NCBI GenBank assembly: GCA_041738285.1
Contig: JBGSQB010000206.1
Location: 1-15,044, forward strand
DNA length: 15,044 nucleotides
Direction of reading: 5' to 3'
From: SZUA-521 sp041738285
GTDB lineage: Bacteria > Pseudomonadota > Gammaproteobacteria > Pseudomonadales > Azotimanducaceae
This document shows positions 1 to 5,981 of the stretch, one piece after another (position 1 is the first letter of the stretch; every line of letters starts with the position of its first letter). A program made the translations under genes and the position numbers. The notes beneath the pieces were generated by a model, which had not been told where the DNA came from, ran no database searches, and worked only from the letters and a program-made list of their open reading frames with translations.

Positions 1-10
1 CTCCCGTAGG

Positions 11-107
11 GCACGACCTGGCAGGGCGATGGCTGCGTTGCACGCCTTGCCAATATGCTTGATATGGGCTGCGGCGCGCGCCTTGCCATAGCCCTGCCAG
101 GTCGCGC
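11..107. repeat. Long imperfect palindrome with a nested direct repeat
   Basis: The arms at 11-33 and 85-107 are inverted copies matching at 21 of 23 positions; the outer 17 bases of the left arm are GCACGACCTGGCAGGGC. The centre is at position 59, where ATAT (53-56) faces ATAT (62-65) across GCTTG. Inside lies a direct repeat: 31-52 and 67-88 match at 19 of 22 positions, both ending CGCCTTGCCA. The element is downstream of the small peptide gene that stops at 143 and could end its transcript as RNA. It has no T run, so it is not a classical intrinsic terminator. A REP-like or MITE-like dispersed repeat is the other reading; only a genome copy count can tell. Confidence 0.6.
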
Positions 108-142
108 TGAAAGCGCCATTGATTGCGGCGCACTACACTAGG

Positions 143-388
143 TCACTGCAGCGACATCGACGGATCGACCATCTGGAGCGGCTGGGCCGTTGGGTAACCG
201 CCCAATTCGAACGGGCCAATACTGCCAAGGCCACCGCCAATCGTCGGCGGAATGAAGTCGATGATCGGCGGCTGAAAGCCGAGCGCTGGGATCGGCCAAA
301 CCCAATTCAGATCGAAGCTGATGGCACCGGTGGGGGCAGCGATGCCGCCACTGATCTTCAAAACCTCCGAATCCGTGAGAACGCGCAT
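143..388 (-). CDS. Small peptide with double-glycine leader, possible RiPP or bacteriocin-like precursor
   Basis: An 81-residue product. It begins MRVLTDSEVLKISGG, which has the form of the double-glycine leaders of class II bacteriocins and related secreted peptides (a Leu/Glu/Val-rich helix ending SGG, cut after GG by a C39 protease domain). The ATG at 388 is preferred because GAGGAG lies 7 bases upstream; the frame is open to another ATG at 445, but that one has no ribosome binding site. The predicted 66-residue core has no cysteine and few charges. It is rich in Pro, Gly and Ile, with Trp at two nearby positions (NWVWP) and a GGG run. So no disulfide or lanthionine chemistry is possible, and any modification would have to use other residues. 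It follows the glutathione peroxidase gene on the same strand, 100 bases away, with no obvious promoter between. No C39 exporter is visible in the window. The leader is seen; the function is inferred. Confidence 0.6.
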   Translation of the reverse strand: MRVLTDSEVLKISGGIAAPTGAISFDLNWVWPIPALGFQPPIIDFIPPTIGGGLGSIGPFELGGYPTAQPLQMVDPSMSLQ

Positions 389-450
389 GGATGAACTCCT
401 CGTTGGTGGAGGGGCATCCTCGCGCCCACCTGCGCCGCCATCCATCGCAG

Positions 451-490
451 AGCCACTCGTCGCTGCGTGGGTTTTCGTCGACTCGTGGCT
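451..490 (-). other. Imperfect hairpin overlapping the peroxidase stop codon
   Basis: AGCCAC (451-456) pairs with GTGGCT (485-490), and GTCG (459-462) pairs with CGAC (479-482), separated by a 2x2 internal loop and enclosing a 16-base loop. It starts within the TAG stop codon of the peroxidase and lies upstream of the small peptide gene. There is no U tract after it, so it is at most a weak terminator, an RNA stability element or an attenuator between the two genes. It may be chance. Confidence 0.25.
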
Positions 491-968
491 ACAGATGCTC
501 CGCCAGCACCAGCGCGATTTCTTCCGGGGTCACCTTGGGTGAAAAGCGGGCAATGACGGCACCATCGCGCCCGACCAGAAACTTGGTGAAGTTCCAGGGA
601 AGGTCCGCGTTGCCTTCCTCGTCGGGTTTTTCCGCCTTCAACCAGCGGTACAGATCGCAGGCGTTTGGACCATTGACCTCGACCTTGCTGAACATCGGAA
701 ACGTCGCGTGGTATTTGCTGCGCGCGAACTCGAGGATCTCGGCGTCCGTGCCCGGTTCCTGGGCGCCAAACTGATTGCACGGAAAGCCAAGCACGGCAAA
801 GCCCTTGGCTGCATTGTCATCGTGAAGGGTACGCAGACCTGCGTACTGTGGGGTGAGTCCTCAGCGACTGGCGAGATTTACGACCAGGCAAACCGTGCCT
901 TTGTAGCGATCGAAGCTCACCGGCTCACCGGCGATCGAGGTCATGGTCAGTTCATGGAAGCGGGACAC
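489..968 (-). CDS. gpx: Glutathione peroxidase, selenoprotein with in-frame TGA read as selenocysteine
   Basis: A 159-residue peroxidase (selenocysteine included) that reduces hydrogen peroxide or lipid hydroperoxides with thiols. The start is GTG at 968, with GAGGAG 5 bases upstream. The frame reads through one TGA at 863-861 (residue 36) in VVNLASR-U-GLTPQY, exactly where the family has its catalytic Cys or Sec (E. coli BtuE has NVASKCGLTPQY). The rest of the catalytic tetrad is present: Gln70 in FGAQEPG, and Trp125 and Asn126 in WNFTKF. The signature LGFPCNQF is at 60-67. The helix that carries the resolving Cys in Cys-type enzymes reads EFARSKY, with no Cys, as in vertebrate Sec-type GPx4; the short length also fits the monomeric GPx4-like form. 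There is no other stop or frameshift. A hairpin resembling a bacterial SECIS follows the TGA. Starting at the internal GTG at 794 would give a 101-residue fragment lacking the active site. The alternative, a nonsense mutation of a Cys codon, is less likely given the hairpin and the lost resolving Cys. Confidence 0.88.
829..846 (-). promoter_or_regulatory. Bacterial SECIS element for the peroxidase UGA
   Basis: On the coding strand GUACGCAGGUCUGCGUAC forms a perfect 7-bp stem closed by a GGUC loop. The stem begins 14 bases after the UGA (863-861), and the loop begins 21 bases after it. This lies within the spacing known for bacterial SECIS hairpins, as does a G at the start of the apical loop. 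The ten bases GCAGGUCUGC are the same as the tip of the E. coli fdhF SECIS as I recall it, where the loop sits 18 bases after the UGA. The fdhF bulged U is not present here. The hairpin encodes QYAGLRT of the protein, so coding and RNA constraints coincide. SelB bound to this hairpin would deliver Sec-tRNA at the UGA. Confidence 0.82.
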
Positions 969-995
969 GGCTGCTCCTCGAGTTGGATGTGCCTC

Positions 996-1024
996 TATTT
1001 ACACCTGCATTCGGATGATCTCAA
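996..1024 (-). promoter_or_regulatory. Possible sigma-70 promoter for the peroxidase gene
   Basis: On the minus strand TTGAGA (1024-1019) and TAAATA (1001-996) are separated by 17 bases. The -35 box matches consensus at 5 of 6 positions and the -10 box only at 3 of 6. A start about 7 bases downstream would leave a short leader of about 20 bases containing the GAGGAG ribosome binding site before the GTG at 968. The small peptide gene downstream may share this promoter. Confidence 0.35.
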
Positions 1025-1109
1025 TGGGCATCTATCTAGTGGCACCGCCCGTCGGGCCCGGAACGTGCGTGGTAGACTGCGGCGCATCGACAAACTCGAG
1101 GGTTTTCCC

Positions 1110-1496
1110 ATGCGTGCACGCCGCCCGATGGTCAATGCGCTGATGCTCGGACTCGCGCTCAATCTGATTCCGCTGGCCACGATCCAGACCGCCCACGCCG
1201 CCGTCGTCGGCAGCTTGGACTACACGCAGGCTCAAGCCCGGGGCGAACGCATCGATCGCATCGCCGCGTTTATGGCCCGCGACCTGGTGCGAACTGAATT
1301 GTCGCAGCTGGGTGTCGATGCCGCGTCTTTGGAAGCGCGCCTCGCGTACTTGACCGATGCCGAGTTGCTGGCGCTCGAGTCCCGCATCGGCGAGCTGCCC
1401 GCCGGCGGCGATGCGCTTGCCGTGATCGGCGTGGTGTTTCTCGTGCTACTAATCCTCGAACTGGTCGGCGTCACAAACGTCTTCAACAAGATCTGA
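1110..1496 (+). CDS. PA2779 family protein
   Basis: A 128-residue membrane protein of a family named after Pseudomonas PA2779, with no defined biochemical role. Residues 1-30 form a signal peptide with a hydrophobic core (ALMLGLALNLIPLATIQ) and an AHA cleavage site. The middle is helical and charged (RIDRIAAFMARDLVRTELSQLGVD). The family-typical ending is ELPAGGDALAVIG, then a transmembrane segment (VVFLVLLILELVGV) and a short polar tail. The ATG at 1110 is chosen because GAGGG precedes it by 7 bases and the signal peptide begins there, although the frame is open much further upstream across the peroxidase gene. An extended -10-like TGGTAGACT (1070-1078) could be the promoter, but no -35 is visible. 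Members usually occur beside a PA2778-type C39-like peptidase, which is true here. The last 48 bases overlap that gene in antisense. Confidence 0.85.
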   Translation: MRARRPMVNALMLGLALNLIPLATIQTAHAAVVGSLDYTQAQARGERIDRIAAFMARDLVRTELSQLGVDAASLEARLAYLTDAELLALESRIGELPAGGDALAVIGVVFLVLLILELVGVTNVFNKI

Positions 1497-2444
1497 AGCA
1501 GCGCGTGCCTCGGCACCCGTGTGCCTGACGGATTCGTACAGGGGATCTTCGACGTCCGCACCGGCCAGAGCCGTCTCGATGACGGCCACGGCGCGCTGCG
1601 GACATCCTGATTGCAACCAGGCCATTGCGAGGTTGTTGGCTGCGCCCAGATGTGTGCCTCCGGATGCCGCGATGGCTGAGCGATACAGATCGCGCGCCGC
1701 CGGCAGGCGGCCTTCGCGCAATCGGATGTTGCCAAGGCCGAACTGGGCATCGGCATTCTGGGGCCAACGCTCCAACATCGCCCGATAGCCAGCATCCGCA
1801 ACCGCGACCTGGCCGACCGACTCCGCGGCGGCGTTGGCCTCGAAGTAACGGTGGGCGTTCGGTTGCGCGGGTAGTTCAGCCGGCGCCAACGCCACAAAGG
1901 CCCATCGCTCAGATCGGGCCCAGGTGCGCAAAAATACCTTGCGCGCGGTGACTTCACGTTTCTGGGAACCGGAGCGCAGCACCAGCACATCATGCGGCGC
2001 GTCGTAGCCAACCACGACTGCATAATGCCAGCGCGGATACCAGGACACGCCCAGGTTCTGCAGCACGAGCACCGGGCGACCCGCATCGATCTCGGCGACA
2101 AGTTCATCGAGACCACCCGTCAGCAGATAGGGTAGACGACCTGCGCGCCTGACGGCGCCCAGCAGCTCCAACTGCAGACTGCCGCCACGTCCAGGTAGGA
2201 ACACCGTGGGCGCCAGTTGCTCGGGCGTTACCGCCATACCGCCGTGGGCCAGTACGGTCGCCAGCGCCGCCGGGCCGCATTGCAGTTCGGTCTGGGGAAA
2301 GAAGGGGACACTCGTGAGTTCACGCGCAGCATCTGCGTCAGGCAACGTCTGTAACGTCGCGCAGGCAGGCAGCAGGAGGACGAGCAGGATCAGCGCAATG
2401 CCGCGCAGGTGCCAGTGTTCAATTGCGCCTGCCTGCGCCATCAT
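1449..2444 (-). CDS. PA2778 family C39-like cysteine peptidase lipoprotein with TPR repeats
   Basis: A 331-residue predicted lipoprotein. A hydrophobic signal (residues 15-27) ends in the lipobox LPAC, so Cys28 would be acylated and the protein anchored on the outside of the inner membrane or on the outer membrane. A papain-like C39 domain spans about 44-185: the catalytic Cys56 is in ELQCGPAALA and His140 is in HYAVVVGYD. The C-terminal part (about 200-300) holds TPR-like helices (YRAMLERWPQNADAQFGLGNIRLREG). The start is ATG 2444, with GAGGA 7 bases upstream; ATG 2441 is an alternative. C39 domains cut double-glycine leaders when fused to ABC exporters, but this protein has no ABC or membrane-spanning domain. 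Its substrate is unknown. Pairing with PA2779 is known for the family. Only 27 bases separate its start from that of the divergent antiporter. Confidence 0.85.
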   Translation of the reverse strand: MMAQAGAIEHWHLRGIALILLVLLLPACATLQTLPDADAARELTSVPFFPQTELQCGPAALATVLAHGGMAVTPEQLAPTVFLPGRGGSLQLELLGAVRRAGRLPYLLTGGLDELVAEIDAGRPVLVLQNLGVSWYPRWHYAVVVGYDAPHDVLVLRSGSQKREVTARKVFLRTWARSERWAFVALAPAELPAQPNAHRYFEANAAAESVGQVAVADAGYRAMLERWPQNADAQFGLGNIRLREGRLPAARDLYRSAIAASGGTHLGAANNLAMAWLQSGCPQRAVAVIETALAGADVEDPLYESVRHTGAEARAASDLVEDVCDADQFED

Positions 2445-2471
2445 CGATGCATCCTCAGGCGAAGCGAGCCC

Positions 2472-3920
2472 ATGACCGAACCGACGCCGGCGGTGACCGC
2501 CGAACCCGGATTGTGGATCTCTGTGTTTCCGCTGGTCGTGCTCATTGCGATGCTCGGCTTCAACGTCTACCTCTACGGTGATGGCGCGCTCGGCGGCGCG
2601 CATCAGATGGCGCTGCTGCTGGCCGCCGGGCTGACTGTCGCATTGTCGCTGTGGCGCGGCGCGCAGTGGAGCGACATTCAACACCACATCGTGCAGGGGA
2701 TCGCGGTCGCGATTCCGGCGCTGCTGATTCTGCTGATGGTGGGCGCGCTGTCGGGGACGTGGCTCGTCAGTGGCATTGTGCCAACGATGATTTACTACGG
2801 GTTGCATATCCTGACCCCGTCGATCTTCCTCGCGGCTGCATGTCTCATCGGCTGCGTCGTGTCATTGTCGACCGGTAGCTCATGGACAACTTCGGCCACC
2901 GTTGGCATTGCGCTCATGGGCATCGGCGCAACCCTCGGCATCGACGAAGGCATGGTGGCCGGCGCCGTCATTTCCGGGGCCTACTTCGGGGACAAGATGT
3001 CGCCGCTGTCCGATACCACCAATCTCGCTGCGGCAGTCGGCGGCACCGACCTGTTCACGCACATTCGCTACATGATGATCACGACGGTGCCATCGATCTC
3101 GATCGCGGTACTCATCTATCTCGGTCTCGGCTTGTTTGGCAGCGCCCGCGCGCAGGATATCGATGCGACAGCGATCTATGCCGCCCTCGACGGGCGGTTC
3201 GACATCAACCCCTGGCTGCTGCTGGTGCCCCTCGCCGTCGTCGTCATGATCATCCGCCGCATGCCGGCGCTGCCTGCCATCTTCATCGGCGCCGTGCTCG
3301 GCGCGGTGTTTGCGCTGATATTTCAACCAGCAGCGGTGGTGAGCATCGCCGACGGTCGCGGCGGCGACCTGGCGTGGTTGATCGGCATTATCAACGCCTT
3401 CTCGACCGATACCGCACTCGTCACAGGCAACGCGACGATCGATGAGCTCCTGACGTCCGGAGGCATGGCCGGCATGATGTCCACCATCTGGCTGATCCTC
3501 GCCGCCATGACGTTTGGCAGCAGCATGGAACACGCGGGTTTTCTGACTCGAATCACACGCGCGTTGCTGCGACTGGCGCACAGCGATGGGTCCCTGTTCG
3601 CGACCGCCGCGAGCACCTGCATCGTCGCCAACACGACGGCGTCGGATCAGTATCTTGCGATTGCAGTGCCTGGACGGATGTTTGCCAAAGCCTATGCGGA
3701 TCGAGGGCTCGCACCGCAGAACCTGTCGCGAACACTCGAAGATGCAGGCACTGCGACATCGGTGTTGGTGCCGTGGAATACATGCGGTGCCTACCACGCG
3801 GGCGTACTCGGTGTCGCGACGCTGACCTACGCGCCCTTTGCATTCTTCTGCATCTTGAGCCCGTTCATGACCGTGCTGTTCGGCGCATTGGGCATCCGCA
3901 TCGCGCGCTTGCTCAAATGA
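2472..3920 (+). CDS. nhaC: Na+/H+ antiporter, NhaC family
   Basis: A 482-residue inner-membrane protein with about a dozen hydrophobic segments. It exchanges internal Na+ for external protons, serving pH and salt homeostasis. The most diagnostic stretch is SGAYFGDKMSPLSDTTN at 168-184, followed by a TDLFTHIRYM segment, as in characterised NhaC proteins; a second polar motif, ANTTASDQYLA, lies near the C-terminus, where the family carries conserved polar residues inside the membrane. The ATG at 2472 is chosen because the product then begins with a short polar tail before the first membrane segment. The ribosome binding site is weak (AGGCGAAGCGAG region). Length is normal for the family. Other members of the wider family exchange malate and lactate, so the exact substrate is not fixed by sequence. 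The stop lies 3 bases from the convergent S9 peptidase stop. Confidence 0.88.
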   Translation: MTEPTPAVTAEPGLWISVFPLVVLIAMLGFNVYLYGDGALGGAHQMALLLAAGLTVALSLWRGAQWSDIQHHIVQGIAVAIPALLILLMVGALSGTWLVSGIVPTMIYYGLHILTPSIFLAAACLIGCVVSLSTGSSWTTSATVGIALMGIGATLGIDEGMVAGAVISGAYFGDKMSPLSDTTNLAAAVGGTDLFTHIRYMMITTVPSISIAVLIYLGLGLFGSARAQDIDATAIYAALDGRFDINPWLLLVPLAVVVMIIRRMPALPAIFIGAVLGAVFALIFQPAAVVSIADGRGGDLAWLIGIINAFSTDTALVTGNATIDELLTSGGMAGMMSTIWLILAAMTFGSSMEHAGFLTRITRALLRLAHSDGSLFATAASTCIVANTTASDQYLAIAVPGRMFAKAYADRGLAPQNLSRTLEDAGTATSVLVPWNTCGAYHAGVLGVATLTYAPFAFFCILSPFMTVLFGALGIRIARLLK

Positions 3921-3923
3921 CGG

Positions 3924-5960
3924 TCAGTCTTTCACGCGATAGCGCTCGAACCACGCGAGGATGTGTGCAACTTTGCTGATCAGCTGAGAGGGCCTGGCGC
4001 TGATGTCGTGCGAAGCATCGGCGACCCGCACGAGCATGGTATCGACACCGCGGATCTTGAGCGCCTGGTAGTACTGTTCGGACTCCGATATCGGCGTGCG
4101 GTAATCGTTTTCGCCGGTAATCAGCATGGTCGGTGTCGAAACGCTGCCCACTAGCGATAGGGGTGAGCGGCGCAGGTACTCCGCCGTATTGAGCCAGGGC
4201 GCGTCGGCGAACCATCGATCGTCGATCATGCTGCCGATGTCGGATGTCAGCATGAAGCTCGTCCAGTTGATCACGGGCTTGGCCGAGGCCGCCGCACGAA
4301 AGCGGTTGGTCTTACCGACGATCCACGCGGTCAGGGCACCGCCGCCGGAACCGCCGGTGACGAACAAGTTGCGCGTATCGATGTAGCCTTTCGCCACAAC
4401 CGCGTCCACCGCGCCCATCAGGTCGTCGTAGTCCTGGCTCGGGTAATTCTTGTCGATCTTGTTCGCGAACGCTTCGCCGTAGCTCGTGCTGCCACGCGGG
4501 TTCGCATACACGACCACGTAGCCGGCAGCGGCATACAACTGGATTTCCGCCGCAAAGCGCGCGCCGTAGTTGGTATGCGGACCGCCGTGTATCTCGAGCA
4601 CCATCGGATAGCGCTTGCCGGCATCGAAGCCGGGCGGCTTCACGATCCACCCCTGAATGCGCGCGCCATCAGCAGGCGATTCGAACCAGATCTCCTCGAT
4701 GGCGCCCAGTTCTCGGCCACCGAGTAGATCATCGTTGACGTGGGTCAACTGCCGCGGCTCGCCGCGGCCCCGCCACACCGCGAGATCCGCCGGACGCGTC
4801 GCCGACGCCTTGGTGTATGCGAGCACATCGGCGCCGAGATCGAACTGCGCGCCCGAGTAAGGCCGCGTCAGATCCAAACCGCCCGCACCCTCGATGTGAT
4901 CGGTGATGCGTCCAGCCAGATTGAGACTCGCGATGCGCGTGTCACCTTCGGCGTCGTATTGCACGAACAGTCGCTTGCCATCGCGCGCGAAGCGCACGTC
5001 GTCGACCCCACCTTCGAGCGGTGGCGACAGCCGACGCGTGTTACCGCTGGCCAGATCCATCAGGTAGACCGCCGCATCGATGTTCGAGCGGCGATCATCG
5101 TCATAGCCAAGGTAGGCTAGCTGGCGCCCATCAGGCGAAAGCTTGGGTGCGTACTCCGGACCATATCGATCCGTGAGCGCGCGGGTCTCGCCGGTGGCCA
5201 CGTCGATGCGATACAGACTGCTGTCGGCGGACTCGTATTCCCAGTCCGCGCGGTGATTGCCCGCAACGACGATGGCGCGTCCATCCTCGGCCCACACCGG
5301 CGTACCGAAGTGGGGATGACCGCCGCTGGTCAGCTGCCGCGGCGTACCGCCATCGGATGGCACCACGAATACCTGAGTTTCGCCCGGTTCGGCGTAGCCA
5401 CTACCGTCGCCGCGGTACAGCAGGCGTTCGATGACCTTCGGCTGCGCGGCCCACGTCGCACCTTTGGGCGGCTCATCCGGTGCTACGAATGGCTCAGGTT
5501 TCTCGGCAACGCGCATGAGGAAGGCGAGCTGTTTGCCGTCGGCCGAAAAGGCGAGCGATTGCGGCGGCGCGGCGAGTTGCGCCACCGTCGTCGTCTCGCC
5601 CGATGCAAGCCACAACATCCTCAGACGTGCGCCCGCGTCGGTGCTGGCGATGAAGGCGATGCGATCACCCTGCGGAGAAAATTGCGGCCCGGAGATCGAC
5701 CCGGCATCGGCAATCAGCGGCTTCGCATTCGCACCGTCCGCATCGATCACCCACAGTGTCGTGCGCGTGCCATCGGTCATGATGTCGTAGCCCGCGCGCA
5801 CGTACAGAATACGGTCCCCATTCGCCGCGACGTCGATGTCGGTGATCCACTCGAGTTCGAATACATCAGCGCCGGTGAAAACAGGCAGGCCCCAGGCCGG
5901 AGTCGCCGCGCCGATCAAAAGCACCATGGCAAGGATCGATGATCTCACTATCATGTTCAT
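3924..5960 (-). CDS. S9 family peptidase (prolyl oligopeptidase / acylaminoacyl peptidase type), exported
   Basis: A 678-residue serine peptidase that would release short peptides or N-terminal residues from peptides in the periplasm. A signal peptide spans residues 1-24 (SILAMVLLIGAATPAWG). A beta-propeller follows to about residue 400, with repeated PD40-type motifs such as FSPQGDRIAFIAS, LSPDGRQLAYLG and FARDGKRLFVQY. The C-terminal alpha/beta hydrolase domain contains EIHGGPHTNYG (oxyanion region), the nucleophile Ser538 in TGGSGGG, Asp619 in GENDYRTP and His651 in ASHDIS. The start is ATG 5960, with GGAGG 7 bases upstream. It lies 21 bases after the M20 peptidase stop, so the two are co-transcribed and probably cooperate in peptide breakdown. 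The sequence cannot decide between dipeptidyl and acylaminoacyl specificity. Confidence 0.9.
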   Translation of the reverse strand: MNMIVRSSILAMVLLIGAATPAWGLPVFTGADVFELEWITDIDVAANGDRILYVRAGYDIMTDGTRTTLWVIDADGANAKPLIADAGSISGPQFSPQGDRIAFIASTDAGARLRMLWLASGETTTVAQLAAPPQSLAFSADGKQLAFLMRVAEKPEPFVAPDEPPKGATWAAQPKVIERLLYRGDGSGYAEPGETQVFVVPSDGGTPRQLTSGGHPHFGTPVWAEDGRAIVVAGNHRADWEYESADSSLYRIDVATGETRALTDRYGPEYAPKLSPDGRQLAYLGYDDDRRSNIDAAVYLMDLASGNTRRLSPPLEGGVDDVRFARDGKRLFVQYDAEGDTRIASLNLAGRITDHIEGAGGLDLTRPYSGAQFDLGADVLAYTKASATRPADLAVWRGRGEPRQLTHVNDDLLGGRELGAIEEIWFESPADGARIQGWIVKPPGFDAGKRYPMVLEIHGGPHTNYGARFAAEIQLYAAAGYVVVYANPRGSTSYGEAFANKIDKNYPSQDYDDLMGAVDAVVAKGYIDTRNLFVTGGSGGGALTAWIVGKTNRFRAAASAKPVINWTSFMLTSDIGSMIDDRWFADAPWLNTAEYLRRSPLSLVGSVSTPTMLITGENDYRTPISESEQYYQALKIRGVDTMLVRVADASHDISARPSQLISKVAHILAWFERYRVKD

Positions 5961-5981
5961 TGGTGCGCCTCCGTGATTTTG

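Noticed and set aside
861..863. TGA read as a nonsense mutation making the peroxidase a pseudogene
   Set aside because: The TGA sits exactly at the catalytic Cys/Sec position, a SECIS-like hairpin follows at proper spacing, the frame is otherwise intact with a good ribosome binding site at the GTG start, and the resolving Cys is absent as in Sec enzymes.
708..1109. Open plus-strand frame extending the PA2779 gene upstream across the peroxidase
   Set aside because: It is antisense to the conserved peroxidase. The PA2779 signal peptide and ribosome binding site place the start at 1110.
2880..3797. Minus-strand open frame opposite nhaC
   Set aside because: His/Asp/Arg-rich antisense translation of membrane-protein codons, no recognisable domain.
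5253..5942. Plus-strand open frame opposite the S9 peptidase
   Set aside because: Arg-rich, no motifs, fully antisense to the propeller domain of a clear S9 peptidase.
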